From assembly GCA_964407855.1 (NCBI GenBank), contig CAYOXI010000003.1, forward strand, positions 8,350 to 72,349: DNA of 64,000 nt, given 5' to 3'. Below, piece after piece: positions 18,589 through 26,316 of the stretch. How positions within the stretch are numbered: the stretch's first letter is position 1; the number at the start of each line of letters is the position of its first letter. The translations under genes and the position numbers were made by a program. The notes under the pieces are model-generated. The model had not been told where the DNA came from. It ran no database searches and saw only the letters and a program-made list of their open reading frames with translations. The DNA comes from SHZI01 sp964407855 (GTDB taxonomy: Bacteria; Pseudomonadota; Gammaproteobacteria; Steroidobacterales; GCA-2729495).

Positions 18589-18594
18589 TATAGT
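18589..18594 (+). promoter_or_regulatory. -10 hexamer TATAGT immediately before the phosphodiesterase start
   Basis: TATAGT ends six bases before the GTG at 18601, so the predicted transcription start coincides with the start codon. This supports a leaderless mRNA and argues against the TTG at 18595 as start. No strong -35 is visible. Confidence 0.4.
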
Positions 18595-18600
18595 TTGCCG

Positions 18601-19359
18601 GTGAACCCCGGACCCGTTCGCGTACTGCAGATCACCGACCCGCACCTCCACGGACGTCGGGACGCACGTATGCGGGGCGTGAACACTGACGACACCCTCA
18701 GCGCGACGCTGGCCCGGGTGCAGCAGGATCCCCGACAGCCGGATCTCGTCCTGGCCACCGGCGATCTTGTCCAGGACGAAAGCCGTGCCGGCTACGAGCG
18801 CTTCAGGGAACTCCTGATGCCGCTCAAGGCTCCCGTCTACTGCCTGCCGGGCAATCACGATGATCCGGCGCTCATGCAGGAGATGCTGAACGACGCGCCG
18901 TTTCAGTACTGCGGACTTGCCATCCACAGTTCATGGGCACTGGTGATGCTGAACAGCTACGCCAGCAACGATGATGGTGGCGTACTGGCACCGCGGGAGC
19001 TGGCCTTCCTGGAGCGCACACTGGACAGCGCGCGCGCTGAACATGTGCTCATCGCCCTGCATCACCACCCCGTGCCCATGGGCAGTCGCTGGCTCGACAG
19101 CGTGCCACTGCGAAACGGGACAGACCTGTTCGACATCGTGGACCGGCATGCGGCCGTCCGCTGCATCCTGTGGGGGCACGTGCACCAGGCGTCTGACCAG
19201 CACCGGGGCGCCGTCCGGCTGATGAGCACACCCTCCACCTGCGCCCAGTTCAGGCCGGGGTCCGAGGATTTCGCCCTGGACACCCGGCCGCCCGGTTTTC
19301 GCTGGATCGATCTGCATGCGGACGGACAGCTCGACACCAGCGTGGTATGGGTGGATTGA
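18601..19359 (+). CDS. CpdA-like class III cyclic nucleotide phosphodiesterase (metallophosphoesterase)
   Basis: Calcineurin-type binuclear metallophosphatase. The metal ligands are in order: DPHLH (about residues 12-16), GDLVQD, GNHDD, HHHP and GHVHQ. Length (252 residues) and the ITDPHLHG start match CpdA, which hydrolyses 3',5'-cAMP. Relatives act on other phosphodiesters, so the substrate is inferred. GTG at 18601 is chosen because a -10 element ends six bases before it; TTG at 18595 would add two residues. The end overlaps the TraB-family gene. Confidence 0.85.
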   Translation: MNPGPVRVLQITDPHLHGRRDARMRGVNTDDTLSATLARVQQDPRQPDLVLATGDLVQDESRAGYERFRELLMPLKAPVYCLPGNHDDPALMQEMLNDAPFQYCGLAIHSSWALVMLNSYASNDDGGVLAPRELAFLERTLDSARAEHVLIALHHHPVPMGSRWLDSVPLRNGTDLFDIVDRHAAVRCILWGHVHQASDQHRGAVRLMSTPSTCAQFRPGSEDFALDTRPPGFRWIDLHADGQLDTSVVWVD

Positions 19360-20231
19360 GCAGGATCCTGCCACAGCTGGTCGCCGCTGCACTGCTGGCG
19401 GGGCTTGCGCCGTCCACGTTCGCCCTGCCCCTCTGGGAACTGGCAGGCACCAGCAACCGCATTACCCTGCTCGGTTCAATTCACATTCTCCGGGAATCGG
19501 ACTATCCGCTGGACCCGGCCCTGGCCGCCAGTCTCGGGGCAGCTGACGTGGTGATCATGGAACTGGAGCTCGATGCCCTTGATCCGGTGGCAGCCGCCGG
19601 ACTGGTCGCGAGCCTTGCCCTGGACGCGGGCGGCCGGCAGCTGCCGGAATTGCTCGGCGCCGAAGCCTGGCGACGCGCCAGCCGCGAGGCAACAGCCCTT
19701 GGCATGGACCTGACCCCGCTCCTGCCCTTCGAGCCGTGGTACGCGGCAGTCCTCATCACCCAGCTCCGGCTCGCCCAGCTCGGCTTTGACTCCTCGCTGG
19801 GCATAGAGGCCCGGATGGTGGTTGATGCCGGGCGAGCCGGCAAGAAGATCCGCGGTCTTGAGACCCTGGAGGATCAGCTGGGAACGCTGGATGGACTGTC
19901 AGCGACAGCCCAGCGCGATTTCTTCCTGAACACCATTGAGGAGGCCGGCAGTTTCGATGCGGAAGCGGACCGGCTGATCGGCGCCTGGAAGGCGGGAGAC
20001 AGCGCCATTCTCGAGCGGGAGATGCTCGGACCGGTGCGGAACCAGCCAGAGGTCTATGAGGCGCTCATCGTCCGCCGAAACGCAGCTTTCGCCAGGGCGA
20101 TCCGCGCGCTGGCCAACGACGGCACGGACTACCTGGTCGTCGTCGGGGCGCTACACCTGGTGGGACCCGACAGCCTACTGCACATGCTGGAGAAGCAAGG
20201 TCTGCCCTCGCGGCCAGTGACAAACCGCTGA
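19347..20231 (+). CDS. TraB/GumN family protein, exported
   Basis: TraB/GumN-fold protein (a tiki-like putative metalloprotease fold), with no established role in bacteria. The N-terminus is a signal peptide (VAAALLAGLAPSTFA). The family's first motif follows as GSIHILRESDYPL with the conserved GS-H, then the MELELD strand. The C-terminal VVVGALHLVG supplies the GxxHL motif. It has 294 residues. The ATG at 19347 overlaps the upstream gene by 13 bases; TTG at 19356 would give a 4-base TTGA overlap and equally good signal peptide. Confidence 0.85.
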   Translation: MGGLSRILPQLVAAALLAGLAPSTFALPLWELAGTSNRITLLGSIHILRESDYPLDPALAASLGAADVVIMELELDALDPVAAAGLVASLALDAGGRQLPELLGAEAWRRASREATALGMDLTPLLPFEPWYAAVLITQLRLAQLGFDSSLGIEARMVVDAGRAGKKIRGLETLEDQLGTLDGLSATAQRDFFLNTIEEAGSFDAEADRLIGAWKAGDSAILEREMLGPVRNQPEVYEALIVRRNAAFARAIRALANDGTDYLVVVGALHLVGPDSLLHMLEKQGLPSRPVTNR

Positions 20232-20234
20232 CCC

Positions 20235-20399
20235 TCACACCTCGATCATCTCGAAGTCTTCCTTGCCCGCCCCGCAGTCAGGACACCGCCAGGACAGCGG
20301 CACGTCGGCCCAGCGCGTGCCGGGTGCCAGGCCTGCTTCGGGCGCGCCCGCACTCTCGTCGTAGATGAAGCCGCAGATGAGGCACATGTAGGTCTTCAT
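20235..20399 (-). CDS. Rubredoxin
   Basis: Small iron protein for one-electron transfer, found by reading the gap between the TraB gene and the LON-domain gene. The 54-residue translation begins MKTYMCLICGFIYDE and contains the two metal knuckles, CxxCG at residues 6-10 and CPDCG at residues 39-43, followed by KEDFEMIEV. The conserved aromatic residues (Tyr4, Tyr13, Trp30, Trp37, Phe49) sit where the fold requires. It starts with ATG at 20399. Partners are unknown; alkane hydroxylase is the best-known client in this class but is not in the window. Confidence 0.95.
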   Translation of the reverse strand: MKTYMCLICGFIYDESAGAPEAGLAPGTRWADVPLSWRCPDCGAGKEDFEMIEV

Positions 20400-20432
20400 T
20401 GACGTTGCTGTCAGCCTGTGGGGCTGGTCCCG

Positions 20433-21026
20433 CTATTGAGTCTTTTCACGACGGAACGGCCGAAGCATCGGCCGGAGTATCTGCAATCTCTCTACCGGAT
20501 CATCAAGCTCAAGGCAACGCTGCTTGTCGGCGGGTGGCATCGGCAGGATCTCCGCCAGCCGGCATCCCACCCACGACGCGTCGTCATAGCGCTTCTCGAT
20601 GGCATCGTACAGCCGACCGAGGTCGTTGATGACGCTCTCAAGGAGGGCCGCCATCGGGCGGAACTCATCGGGCAGGGGAACCCGGGGCATCCCTGGCAGC
20701 AGTTCGGTCTCGCCGACGTACAGGCCGTCTGGCTGCCGGGACATCTTCTGCAGCCGGAACCGGTCACCTCCGCGGGCCGTGATGCCCAGGATGCCGTCAC
20801 TACCCTGATACCAGTCAATGATGCGGGCGAGCGTCCCGACTGCGCTGGTCTCCACTTCGGTCGTATCCCGCCCGCTGGTGATCAGTAGCACGCCGAAGGC
20901 GACATCGTTGCGCAGGCAGCGGCTCACCATATCCAGGTACCTTGGCTCAAAGACCCGCAACGGCAGCGGACCCTCCGGAAACAGGACGGTACCCAGCGGA
21001 AACAGCGGGATCGTCGCGGCGGTCAC
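20433..21026 (-). CDS. LON peptidase substrate-binding-domain protein
   Basis: Stand-alone homologue of the N-terminal domain of Lon, without ATPase or protease parts. The start IPLFPLGTVLFPEGPLPLRVFEPRYLDMV is diagnostic for the PUA-like LON domain (about residues 6-110), followed by a helical region. It has 197 residues. Its start overlaps the mpl stop by ATGA, so it is translated with mpl. The function is not established for this family; a full-length lon is present elsewhere in the window. Confidence 0.9.
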   Translation of the reverse strand: MTAATIPLFPLGTVLFPEGPLPLRVFEPRYLDMVSRCLRNDVAFGVLLITSGRDTTEVETSAVGTLARIIDWYQGSDGILGITARGGDRFRLQKMSRQPDGLYVGETELLPGMPRVPLPDEFRPMAALLESVINDLGRLYDAIEKRYDDASWVGCRLAEILPMPPADKQRCLELDDPVERLQILRPMLRPFRREKTQ

Positions 21027-22390
21027 GGTGAAACTGACTCCTCGAGACCTTGCCGCAGGCTGGTGTGGATGTCCTGGAAGTCGCCATTGCTCATCACGAC
21101 AATGGCGTCGCCGGGCCGGGCAACCGCGAGTATCTCGCGGGTAATCACCGCGGTGTCATCCCGCAGCTGCACCTGCGGCGCCGCGTTGAACTCCGCCCCC
21201 ATGTCCCACCTGAGTCCGGCGGGCCGCAACACCCAGGCGAGGTCGGCTCCGGCGAGCGCGGGCGCCAGCGCCCCCTCATAGACACCGAGCTTCATGCTGT
21301 TGGAACGAGGTTCGAAGGCCGCTATGACGCGCTGGACGCCGGTGCGCCGGCGGACTCCTTCCAGGGTGCGCCGGATCGCGGTCGGGTGATGGGCAAAATC
21401 GTCGAAGAGCTGCACGCCATTGAAACTCCCGAGATGCTGCAGGCGCCGGCGGACTCCGCCAAAGTGACCAAGCGCCTCGATGGCGGTTTCCGCTGGGACG
21501 CCGACCGCCCGGCAGGCCAGCAGGGCCGCAACTGCATTTTCCGCGTTGTGGGTCCCCGACAGCTGCCAGGGGCAGGAGCCGGCTTCGGCACCGTCGTGCA
21601 GCACCCGCAGCGTACCGGGCGGATCCTCCAGCCCCACCCACCCGGCGCCACCGGGCCGGCTGCCGAAGCTGTCAACGGGCGTCCAGCAGCCCTGCTGGAG
21701 CAGTGCCGTCACATTGGCGTCAGCGGCCGGCGTGATCAGCCGGCCATTGCCGGGCACCGACCGCACGAGCTGGTGAAACTGCCGGGTAATGGCCTCGAGG
21801 TCCGGATAGATGTCCGCGTGGTCATACTCCAGGTTGTTGATGATCAGGGTCGCTGGCCGGTAGTGCAGGAACTTGGCTCGCTTGTCGAAGAACGCGGTGT
21901 CGTACTCATCAGCCTCGATGACGAAGACGCGATCGCTGCCGAGGCGCGCGGAGAACGGAAAATCCACTGGCACGCCCCCGATGAGAAAGCCTGCATCGCG
22001 GCCGGCGTGGTGGAGGATGAAGGCCACCAGACTGGTCGTGGTCGTCTTTCCATGGGTCCCCGATACACCGATCACGGACCGGCCGCGCAGGACATTCGCG
22101 GCCAGCCATTCTGGCCCGGACGCATAGGGCAGGCCGCGGTTGAGCATCGACTCGATCACCGGCATCCCGCGGGTCATGACGTTACCGACGATGACCACAT
22201 CCGGGACGGGATCGAGCTGATCCGCCTCGAAGCCCTGGATAAGGTCGATCCCGAGGCTGCGGAGCTGATCGCTCATCGGCGGGTAGATGTTGCGGTCCGA
22301 GCCGGTCACCCGGTAACCGGCTTCCCGGGCAATCGCGGCCAGCCCGCCCATGAACGTGCCACAGATGCCGAGAATATGGACGTGCTGCAT
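21023..22390 (-). CDS. mpl: UDP-N-acetylmuramate:L-alanyl-gamma-D-glutamyl-meso-diaminopimelate ligase
   Basis: Cell-wall recycling enzyme that attaches the recovered tripeptide to UDP-MurNAc. It is a Mur-ligase fold protein. The N-terminal HILGICGTFMGGLA is the Mpl-specific version of the UDP-binding GxGGxGM loop. The P-loop GTHGKTTTTSL and the DDFAHHPTAI motif follow. The 455 residues match E. coli Mpl. The GTFMGGLA start distinguishes it from MurC. It is followed by the LON-domain gene in the same operon. Confidence 0.95.
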   Translation of the reverse strand: MQHVHILGICGTFMGGLAAIAREAGYRVTGSDRNIYPPMSDQLRSLGIDLIQGFEADQLDPVPDVVIVGNVMTRGMPVIESMLNRGLPYASGPEWLAANVLRGRSVIGVSGTHGKTTTTSLVAFILHHAGRDAGFLIGGVPVDFPFSARLGSDRVFVIEADEYDTAFFDKRAKFLHYRPATLIINNLEYDHADIYPDLEAITRQFHQLVRSVPGNGRLITPAADANVTALLQQGCWTPVDSFGSRPGGAGWVGLEDPPGTLRVLHDGAEAGSCPWQLSGTHNAENAVAALLACRAVGVPAETAIEALGHFGGVRRRLQHLGSFNGVQLFDDFAHHPTAIRRTLEGVRRRTGVQRVIAAFEPRSNSMKLGVYEGALAPALAGADLAWVLRPAGLRWDMGAEFNAAPQVQLRDDTAVITREILAVARPGDAIVVMSNGDFQDIHTSLRQGLEESVSP

Positions 22391-22399
22391 GGCTGGACC

Positions 22400-22918
22400 T
22401 CAGGCCCGGACCGGACCGAACTGCAGGAAGACCAGGTAATTCAGGCAGAAGTAGCTTATCGCGACGACGAGCCCCAGCGCGAAGTGTGCGGACATCGCCC
22501 TGGCAAAGATGTGGGCATTGACGACCAGTGACCAGATGACGACGGCGAGCAGCCCGAGGGTAGGCACCAGGGGCGCCTGACCGGGCACGGACGCGGCATC
22601 CAGCCATAGATTGAAGGGCAGCATGCACAGGCTGAGCAGCGCGCCGGTACCGAAAACGGCTGTCGTCGTCTGGCCGAAGCGCGCGGGATGCCCGGTCAGG
22701 CGGAGTATGCCCACAACAAAGCCACAGAGCACCACCACGTCCAGAACGATGCTGCGCAGGAGCGTACCGGTGAATGCATAGATCGGCACGGCCAGCATCA
22801 GCTGCGTGATCGCGTAGAGAAAGCCGACGAAAAGCAGCAGGAATCGGGAGTCAGGCAGGTCTTCCGGGCCCAGGCGACGAAGTGTGATCTGTGCGAAAGC
22901 GTCGAGGATCGGGAGCAT
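22400..22918 (-). CDS. Yip1-like multi-pass membrane protein of unknown function
   Basis: 172 residues with about five hydrophobic segments (for example FVGFLYAITQLMLAVPIYAF, VVVLCGFVVGILRL, LGLLAVVIWSLVVNAHIF, ALGLVVAISYFCLNYLVF). The arrangement and length resemble small Yip1-domain proteins of bacteria, but I see no catalytic motif. It ends 9 bases upstream of the mpl start, so it probably heads the mpl operon. The family name is inferred from topology and general resemblance, not from a specific signature. Confidence 0.6.
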   Translation of the reverse strand: MLPILDAFAQITLRRLGPEDLPDSRFLLLFVGFLYAITQLMLAVPIYAFTGTLLRSIVLDVVVLCGFVVGILRLTGHPARFGQTTTAVFGTGALLSLCMLPFNLWLDAASVPGQAPLVPTLGLLAVVIWSLVVNAHIFARAMSAHFALGLVVAISYFCLNYLVFLQFGPVRA

Positions 22919-22969
22919 CTATGGTCGGCCTTGCGGCTACGCCCGTGGAGATGACGGGCAATGATCCTC

Positions 22970-22975
22970 TACACT
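22970..22975 (+). promoter_or_regulatory. -10 hexamer TACACT just before rnd
   Basis: TACACT ends eight bases before the rnd ATG at 22984, so the mRNA would have a leader of zero to two bases. No convincing -35 is seen. This is a sequence inference. Confidence 0.35.
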
Positions 22976-22983
22976 CCCCCGTT

Positions 22984-24099
22984 ATGCCAGCCCTCGTCCC
23001 CGCCGAAGTACTGATCGACCGCCAGGAGAGTCTGGCGCGCGCCTGTGCCGCAATCTCCCCTGACGAACTGGTCGCCATCGACACGGAATTCATGCGCACG
23101 AGCCAGTACACGCCCCAGCTCTGCCTGGTACAGGTGGCATCCAGTGCGGGGGTGCTGTGCGTGGACGAGATCGCGGGACTTGACACGACGTCACTCTGGG
23201 ACCTGCTCTGTGCGGGGCGTGGCCTGCGCGTGCTGCATGCCGGAAAGCAGGACCTGGAAGTGGCCTGGGTGCGCTTTCGCCGCCTGCCCCAGCCGCTGTT
23301 CGACACCCAGATCGGCGCGGCCCTGGTCGGCATGCCTGCCCAGATCGGTTACGCCGGACTTGCCCTCGACCTGCTCGGGGTGGCGATCGACAAGACGCAC
23401 ACCCGGGCCGACTGGTCACGCCGCCCGCTGGGCCCGGAACTCATCAGCTACGCTGCCCTTGATGTGCTCCACCTGCCGGAGATATACCACCGGCTGCGCG
23501 ATCGCCTGGAACTGCTCAACCGCTATGCCTGGGCGATGGAGGACAGCGCGAGACTGGTGGATCCGGCGCTCTATGAGGTGGATCCGGGCGAAGCCTGGCA
23601 CCGGCTCGGCGGCGTTGGGCGCCTCCCTGTGCCGGCGCAACGACGCGTCCGCCGCCTGGCCCGCTGGCGCGAGGAGTATGCGATGCGCGCGGATCGTCCG
23701 CGCCAGTGGATCCTGGGCGACAAGAGCCTGCTGGACATCGCGCTGCGCCGGCCGCACACGGAATCCGAGCTGGCCGCCTGTGCGGAAGTGCCAGCTGGCT
23801 TTGCCCGCCGGCAGTCGGAGGTCGTCCTGGGGGAGCTGGCTGCGGCGGACCGGGATGAGGCCGCCGGCGTCGAACTCGTTCGGGACCCAAGGCCCGAGGT
23901 GGTCGATCCCGAACGAATCAGGCGCCTCGGGCGGGTCGTGGAGGAGGTGGCAAAGTCACTGGGAATCGCCCCTGAGATCCTTGCTACCCGTCGGGACCTG
24001 ACAGCGGCACTGCGGGGCGAATCGGCTATCCGTCCCCTGTCAGGCTGGCGGCAACCCGTGATCGGGGACTTGCTGGTGGATGCAGCAAAGCGGCTTTAA
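22984..24099 (+). CDS. rnd: Ribonuclease D
   Basis: 3'-5' exoribonuclease in tRNA 3' maturation. The DEDD domain begins with AIDTEFMRTSQYTPQLCL (Asp and Glu of motif I), continues with the FDTQIGAAL motif II region, and includes the third motif around YAALDVLHLPEIY. Two helical HRDC-like regions follow in the C-terminal half. ATG at 22984 gives 371 residues, matching the family (about 375). A longer frame from 22891 would overlap the divergent membrane-protein gene and is not supported. Confidence 0.94.
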   Translation: MPALVPAEVLIDRQESLARACAAISPDELVAIDTEFMRTSQYTPQLCLVQVASSAGVLCVDEIAGLDTTSLWDLLCAGRGLRVLHAGKQDLEVAWVRFRRLPQPLFDTQIGAALVGMPAQIGYAGLALDLLGVAIDKTHTRADWSRRPLGPELISYAALDVLHLPEIYHRLRDRLELLNRYAWAMEDSARLVDPALYEVDPGEAWHRLGGVGRLPVPAQRRVRRLARWREEYAMRADRPRQWILGDKSLLDIALRRPHTESELAACAEVPAGFARRQSEVVLGELAAADRDEAAGVELVRDPRPEVVDPERIRRLGRVVEEVAKSLGIAPEILATRRDLTAALRGESAIRPLSGWRQPVIGDLLVDAAKRL

Positions 24100-24104
24100 C
24101 GCGG

Positions 24105-24764
24105 CTAGTTCCCTGCCGGCGCGGATGCCAGCGCCCGGATAACGCGACTATAGACCTCGTCCACCGGCCCGAAGCCGTCTACTTCCCGCAGCAGAGCCAT
24201 TTGCCGGTAGTGCCCGATCACCGGCTCCGTCTGGGCGCGGTAGACCCTGAGGCGGTTGCCGATGGTCTCCTCGTTGTCGTCGACCCGCTGGATCAGCTCG
24301 CCCCCTGCCGCCAGGCAGGCATCCAGCTCGGCCTGTGGCGAAAAATGGATGTTCAGCAGCTTGCCAGTCACAGAGCAGGTCCGCCGGCCCGTCAGCCGCT
24401 TCAGCAGGATGTCGAAGTCCACGTCGATGAGTACAACGGCATCCAGGGGTTTGCCGATCTCCGCGAGCAGTCCCTCCAGGGCCTCGGCCTGGGCCAGGTT
24501 GCGGGGAAAGCCGTCCAGCACGAAGCCGGCCGCCGCATCGTCCTGCGTCAGGCGTTCGCGGATCATGCCGAGGACAATATCGTCAGAGACGAGATCGCCG
24601 GCATCCATGGCGGCCTTGGCCCGGCGACCGAGACCGGTGCCTGCAGCCACGGCAGCTCGCAGCAGGTCGCCGGTCGACAGCTGGACCATGCCCCGCTCCG
24701 CCATGAGTCGCTGGGCCTGGGTTCCCTTGCCGGAACCCGGAGCCCCAAGGAATACGATGCGCAA
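24105..24764 (-). CDS. adk: Adenylate kinase
   Basis: Equilibrates ATP, ADP and AMP. The start is TTG at 24764 with GAGGAGG about eight bases upstream, giving MRIVFLGAPGSGKGTQ; no nearer ATG preserves the P-loop. The motifs are LSTGDLLR, LDGFPRNLAQAE and a long LID domain. The LID has Cys at the first and third of the four usual metal-ligand positions (RRTCSVTGK and DACLAAGG), with Thr and Ala at the others. It has 219 residues. It diverges from pfp. Confidence 0.95.
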   Translation of the reverse strand: MRIVFLGAPGSGKGTQAQRLMAERGMVQLSTGDLLRAAVAAGTGLGRRAKAAMDAGDLVSDDIVLGMIRERLTQDDAAAGFVLDGFPRNLAQAEALEGLLAEIGKPLDAVVLIDVDFDILLKRLTGRRTCSVTGKLLNIHFSPQAELDACLAAGGELIQRVDDNEETIGNRLRVYRAQTEPVIGHYRQMALLREVDGFGPVDEVYSRVIRALASAPAGN

Positions 24765-24887
24765 CGGGCAGCCCTCCTCGGCTCGCAAGGCGCCGTACGC
24801 TACAGTGCCGGCGTCGGGCCCGTCAAACCCGAACCCGGAACGGCGGGCATGCATATGGTAATTTCCGCGGCCTGACCAGGAGATTCG

Positions 24888-26150
24888 GTGAACATGACCA
24901 AGCGCAATGCCTTCTACGCCCAGTCCGGCGGCGTGACCGCCGTGATCAATGCCTCGGCCTGCGGCGTGATCGAGACCGCGCGCAAGCACAGGCGCGAAAT
25001 TGGCCGGCTCTACGCCGGGCGTGACGGCATCCTGGGCGCGCTGGACGAAGACCTCATCGACACCGGCGCGGAATCGGTCTCGGCCATTGCCGCGCTCCGG
25101 TATACACCGGGCGGGGCCTTCGGTTCGGCCCGTCACAAGCTCAGGGGTCTGGATGAAAACCGCGCCGAGTACGAGCGGCTCATCCAGGTGTTCCGTGCAC
25201 ACGACATTGGCTACTTCTTCTATAACGGCGGCGGCGACTCGGCCGATACCTGCCTCAAGGTGTCCCAGCTGGGTGCCCGGATGGGCTATCCGATCGTGGC
25301 CATCCATGTTCCCAAGACCGTGGACAATGACCTGCCGGTGACGGATACCTGCCCGGGTTTTGGCTCGGTTGCCAAGTATGTTGCCGTGTCAACCCAGGAA
25401 GCGGCGCTTGATGTGCGTTCGATGTCCCGCACATCAACCAAGGTTTTCATCCTGGAAGTGATGGGCCGGCATGCCGGCTGGATCGCGGCAGCAGGAGGAC
25501 TCGCCGGCAGCAAGGCCGGTGAGCCGCCCCACATCATCCTGTTTCCGGAAATCCCCTTTGACCGCGAGACCTTTCTCGCGCGGGTGGCCCACTCCGTACG
25601 GCGCTACGACTATTGCGTGATCGTGGTCAGTGAAGGCGCGCGCTATGCCGATGGCCGCTTCCTGGCAGATGCGGGCACGACCGATGCTTTCGGCCATCGG
25701 CAACTCGGTGGGGTCGCACAGGTCATCGCCTCCATCGTCAAGGAGGGTCTCAAGCTCAAGTACCACTACGCCATTGCCGATTACCTCCAGCGTTCCGCCC
25801 GTCATATCGCCTCAAGGGTGGACGTGGAGCAGGCCTATGCGGTGGGCCGGGCCGCGGTGGAACTCGCCCTCAAGGGCGAGAACTCGGTAATGCCGACCAT
25901 TGTCCGGCGCTCGGACAGCCCATACCGCTGGTCCATTGGCAAGGTGGCGCTGGATCAGGTGGCCAACCGGGAGAAGATGATGCCCCGGTCCTACATAACA
26001 AAGGACGGCTTCGGCATCACGGCCGCAGCCCGTCGCTATCTGTCACCCCTGATCCAGGGCGAGGACTATCCCCCCTACCGGCACGGGCTGCCAGTGGTTG
26101 CCCGCCTCAAGCTGAAGGCCGTCCGCAGGAAACTCCCCCCTCGGCCCTGA
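24888..26150 (+). CDS. pfp: Pyrophosphate-dependent 6-phosphofructokinase
   Basis: Reversible phosphorylation of fructose 6-phosphate using PPi. It is a phosphofructokinase fold (SGGVTAVINA near residue 13). The phosphoryl-donor site reads GGGDS at about residues 114-118, so Asp117 replaces the Gly of ATP enzymes. The catalytic loop is PKTVDND at about residues 142-148, with Lys143 in place of Gly. Both changes are the established markers of PPi use. It has 420 residues. The start is GTG at 24888 (AGGAG six bases before) or ATG at 24894. hppA follows on the same strand. Confidence 0.92.
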   Translation: MNMTKRNAFYAQSGGVTAVINASACGVIETARKHRREIGRLYAGRDGILGALDEDLIDTGAESVSAIAALRYTPGGAFGSARHKLRGLDENRAEYERLIQVFRAHDIGYFFYNGGGDSADTCLKVSQLGARMGYPIVAIHVPKTVDNDLPVTDTCPGFGSVAKYVAVSTQEAALDVRSMSRTSTKVFILEVMGRHAGWIAAAGGLAGSKAGEPPHIILFPEIPFDRETFLARVAHSVRRYDYCVIVVSEGARYADGRFLADAGTTDAFGHRQLGGVAQVIASIVKEGLKLKYHYAIADYLQRSARHIASRVDVEQAYAVGRAAVELALKGENSVMPTIVRRSDSPYRWSIGKVALDQVANREKMMPRSYITKDGFGITAAARRYLSPLIQGEDYPPYRHGLPVVARLKLKAVRRKLPPRP

Positions 26151-26173
26151 GCGCTGGCGCGCGGCGGCATTAG

Positions 26174-26182
26174 TGCTATTAT
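26174..26182 (+). promoter_or_regulatory. Extended -10 element upstream of hppA
   Basis: TGCTATTAT is an extended -10 located between pfp and hppA. It predicts a start near 26189 and an unusually long leader of about 128 bases before the ATG at 26317. hppA may therefore have its own promoter besides read-through from pfp. I recognised no riboswitch in the leader. Confidence 0.4.
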
Positions 26183-26316
26183 TCGGCGCCTTTTTGGCCG
26201 CCTGCCGATCTCCTGAGCGCGATCACCGATCGCCAGACCTGGTCGGCGGTGCCTGTGTCGGGCAACAAGAAACCGCCTGACTCCAAACTGATACTACGTC
26301 TGCGGAGGATTCGTCC

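Noticed and set aside
21050..22531. 493-codon open frame opposite mpl
   Set aside because: Mpl has intact ligase motifs on the other strand; the long antisense frame results from few stop codons at high G+C.
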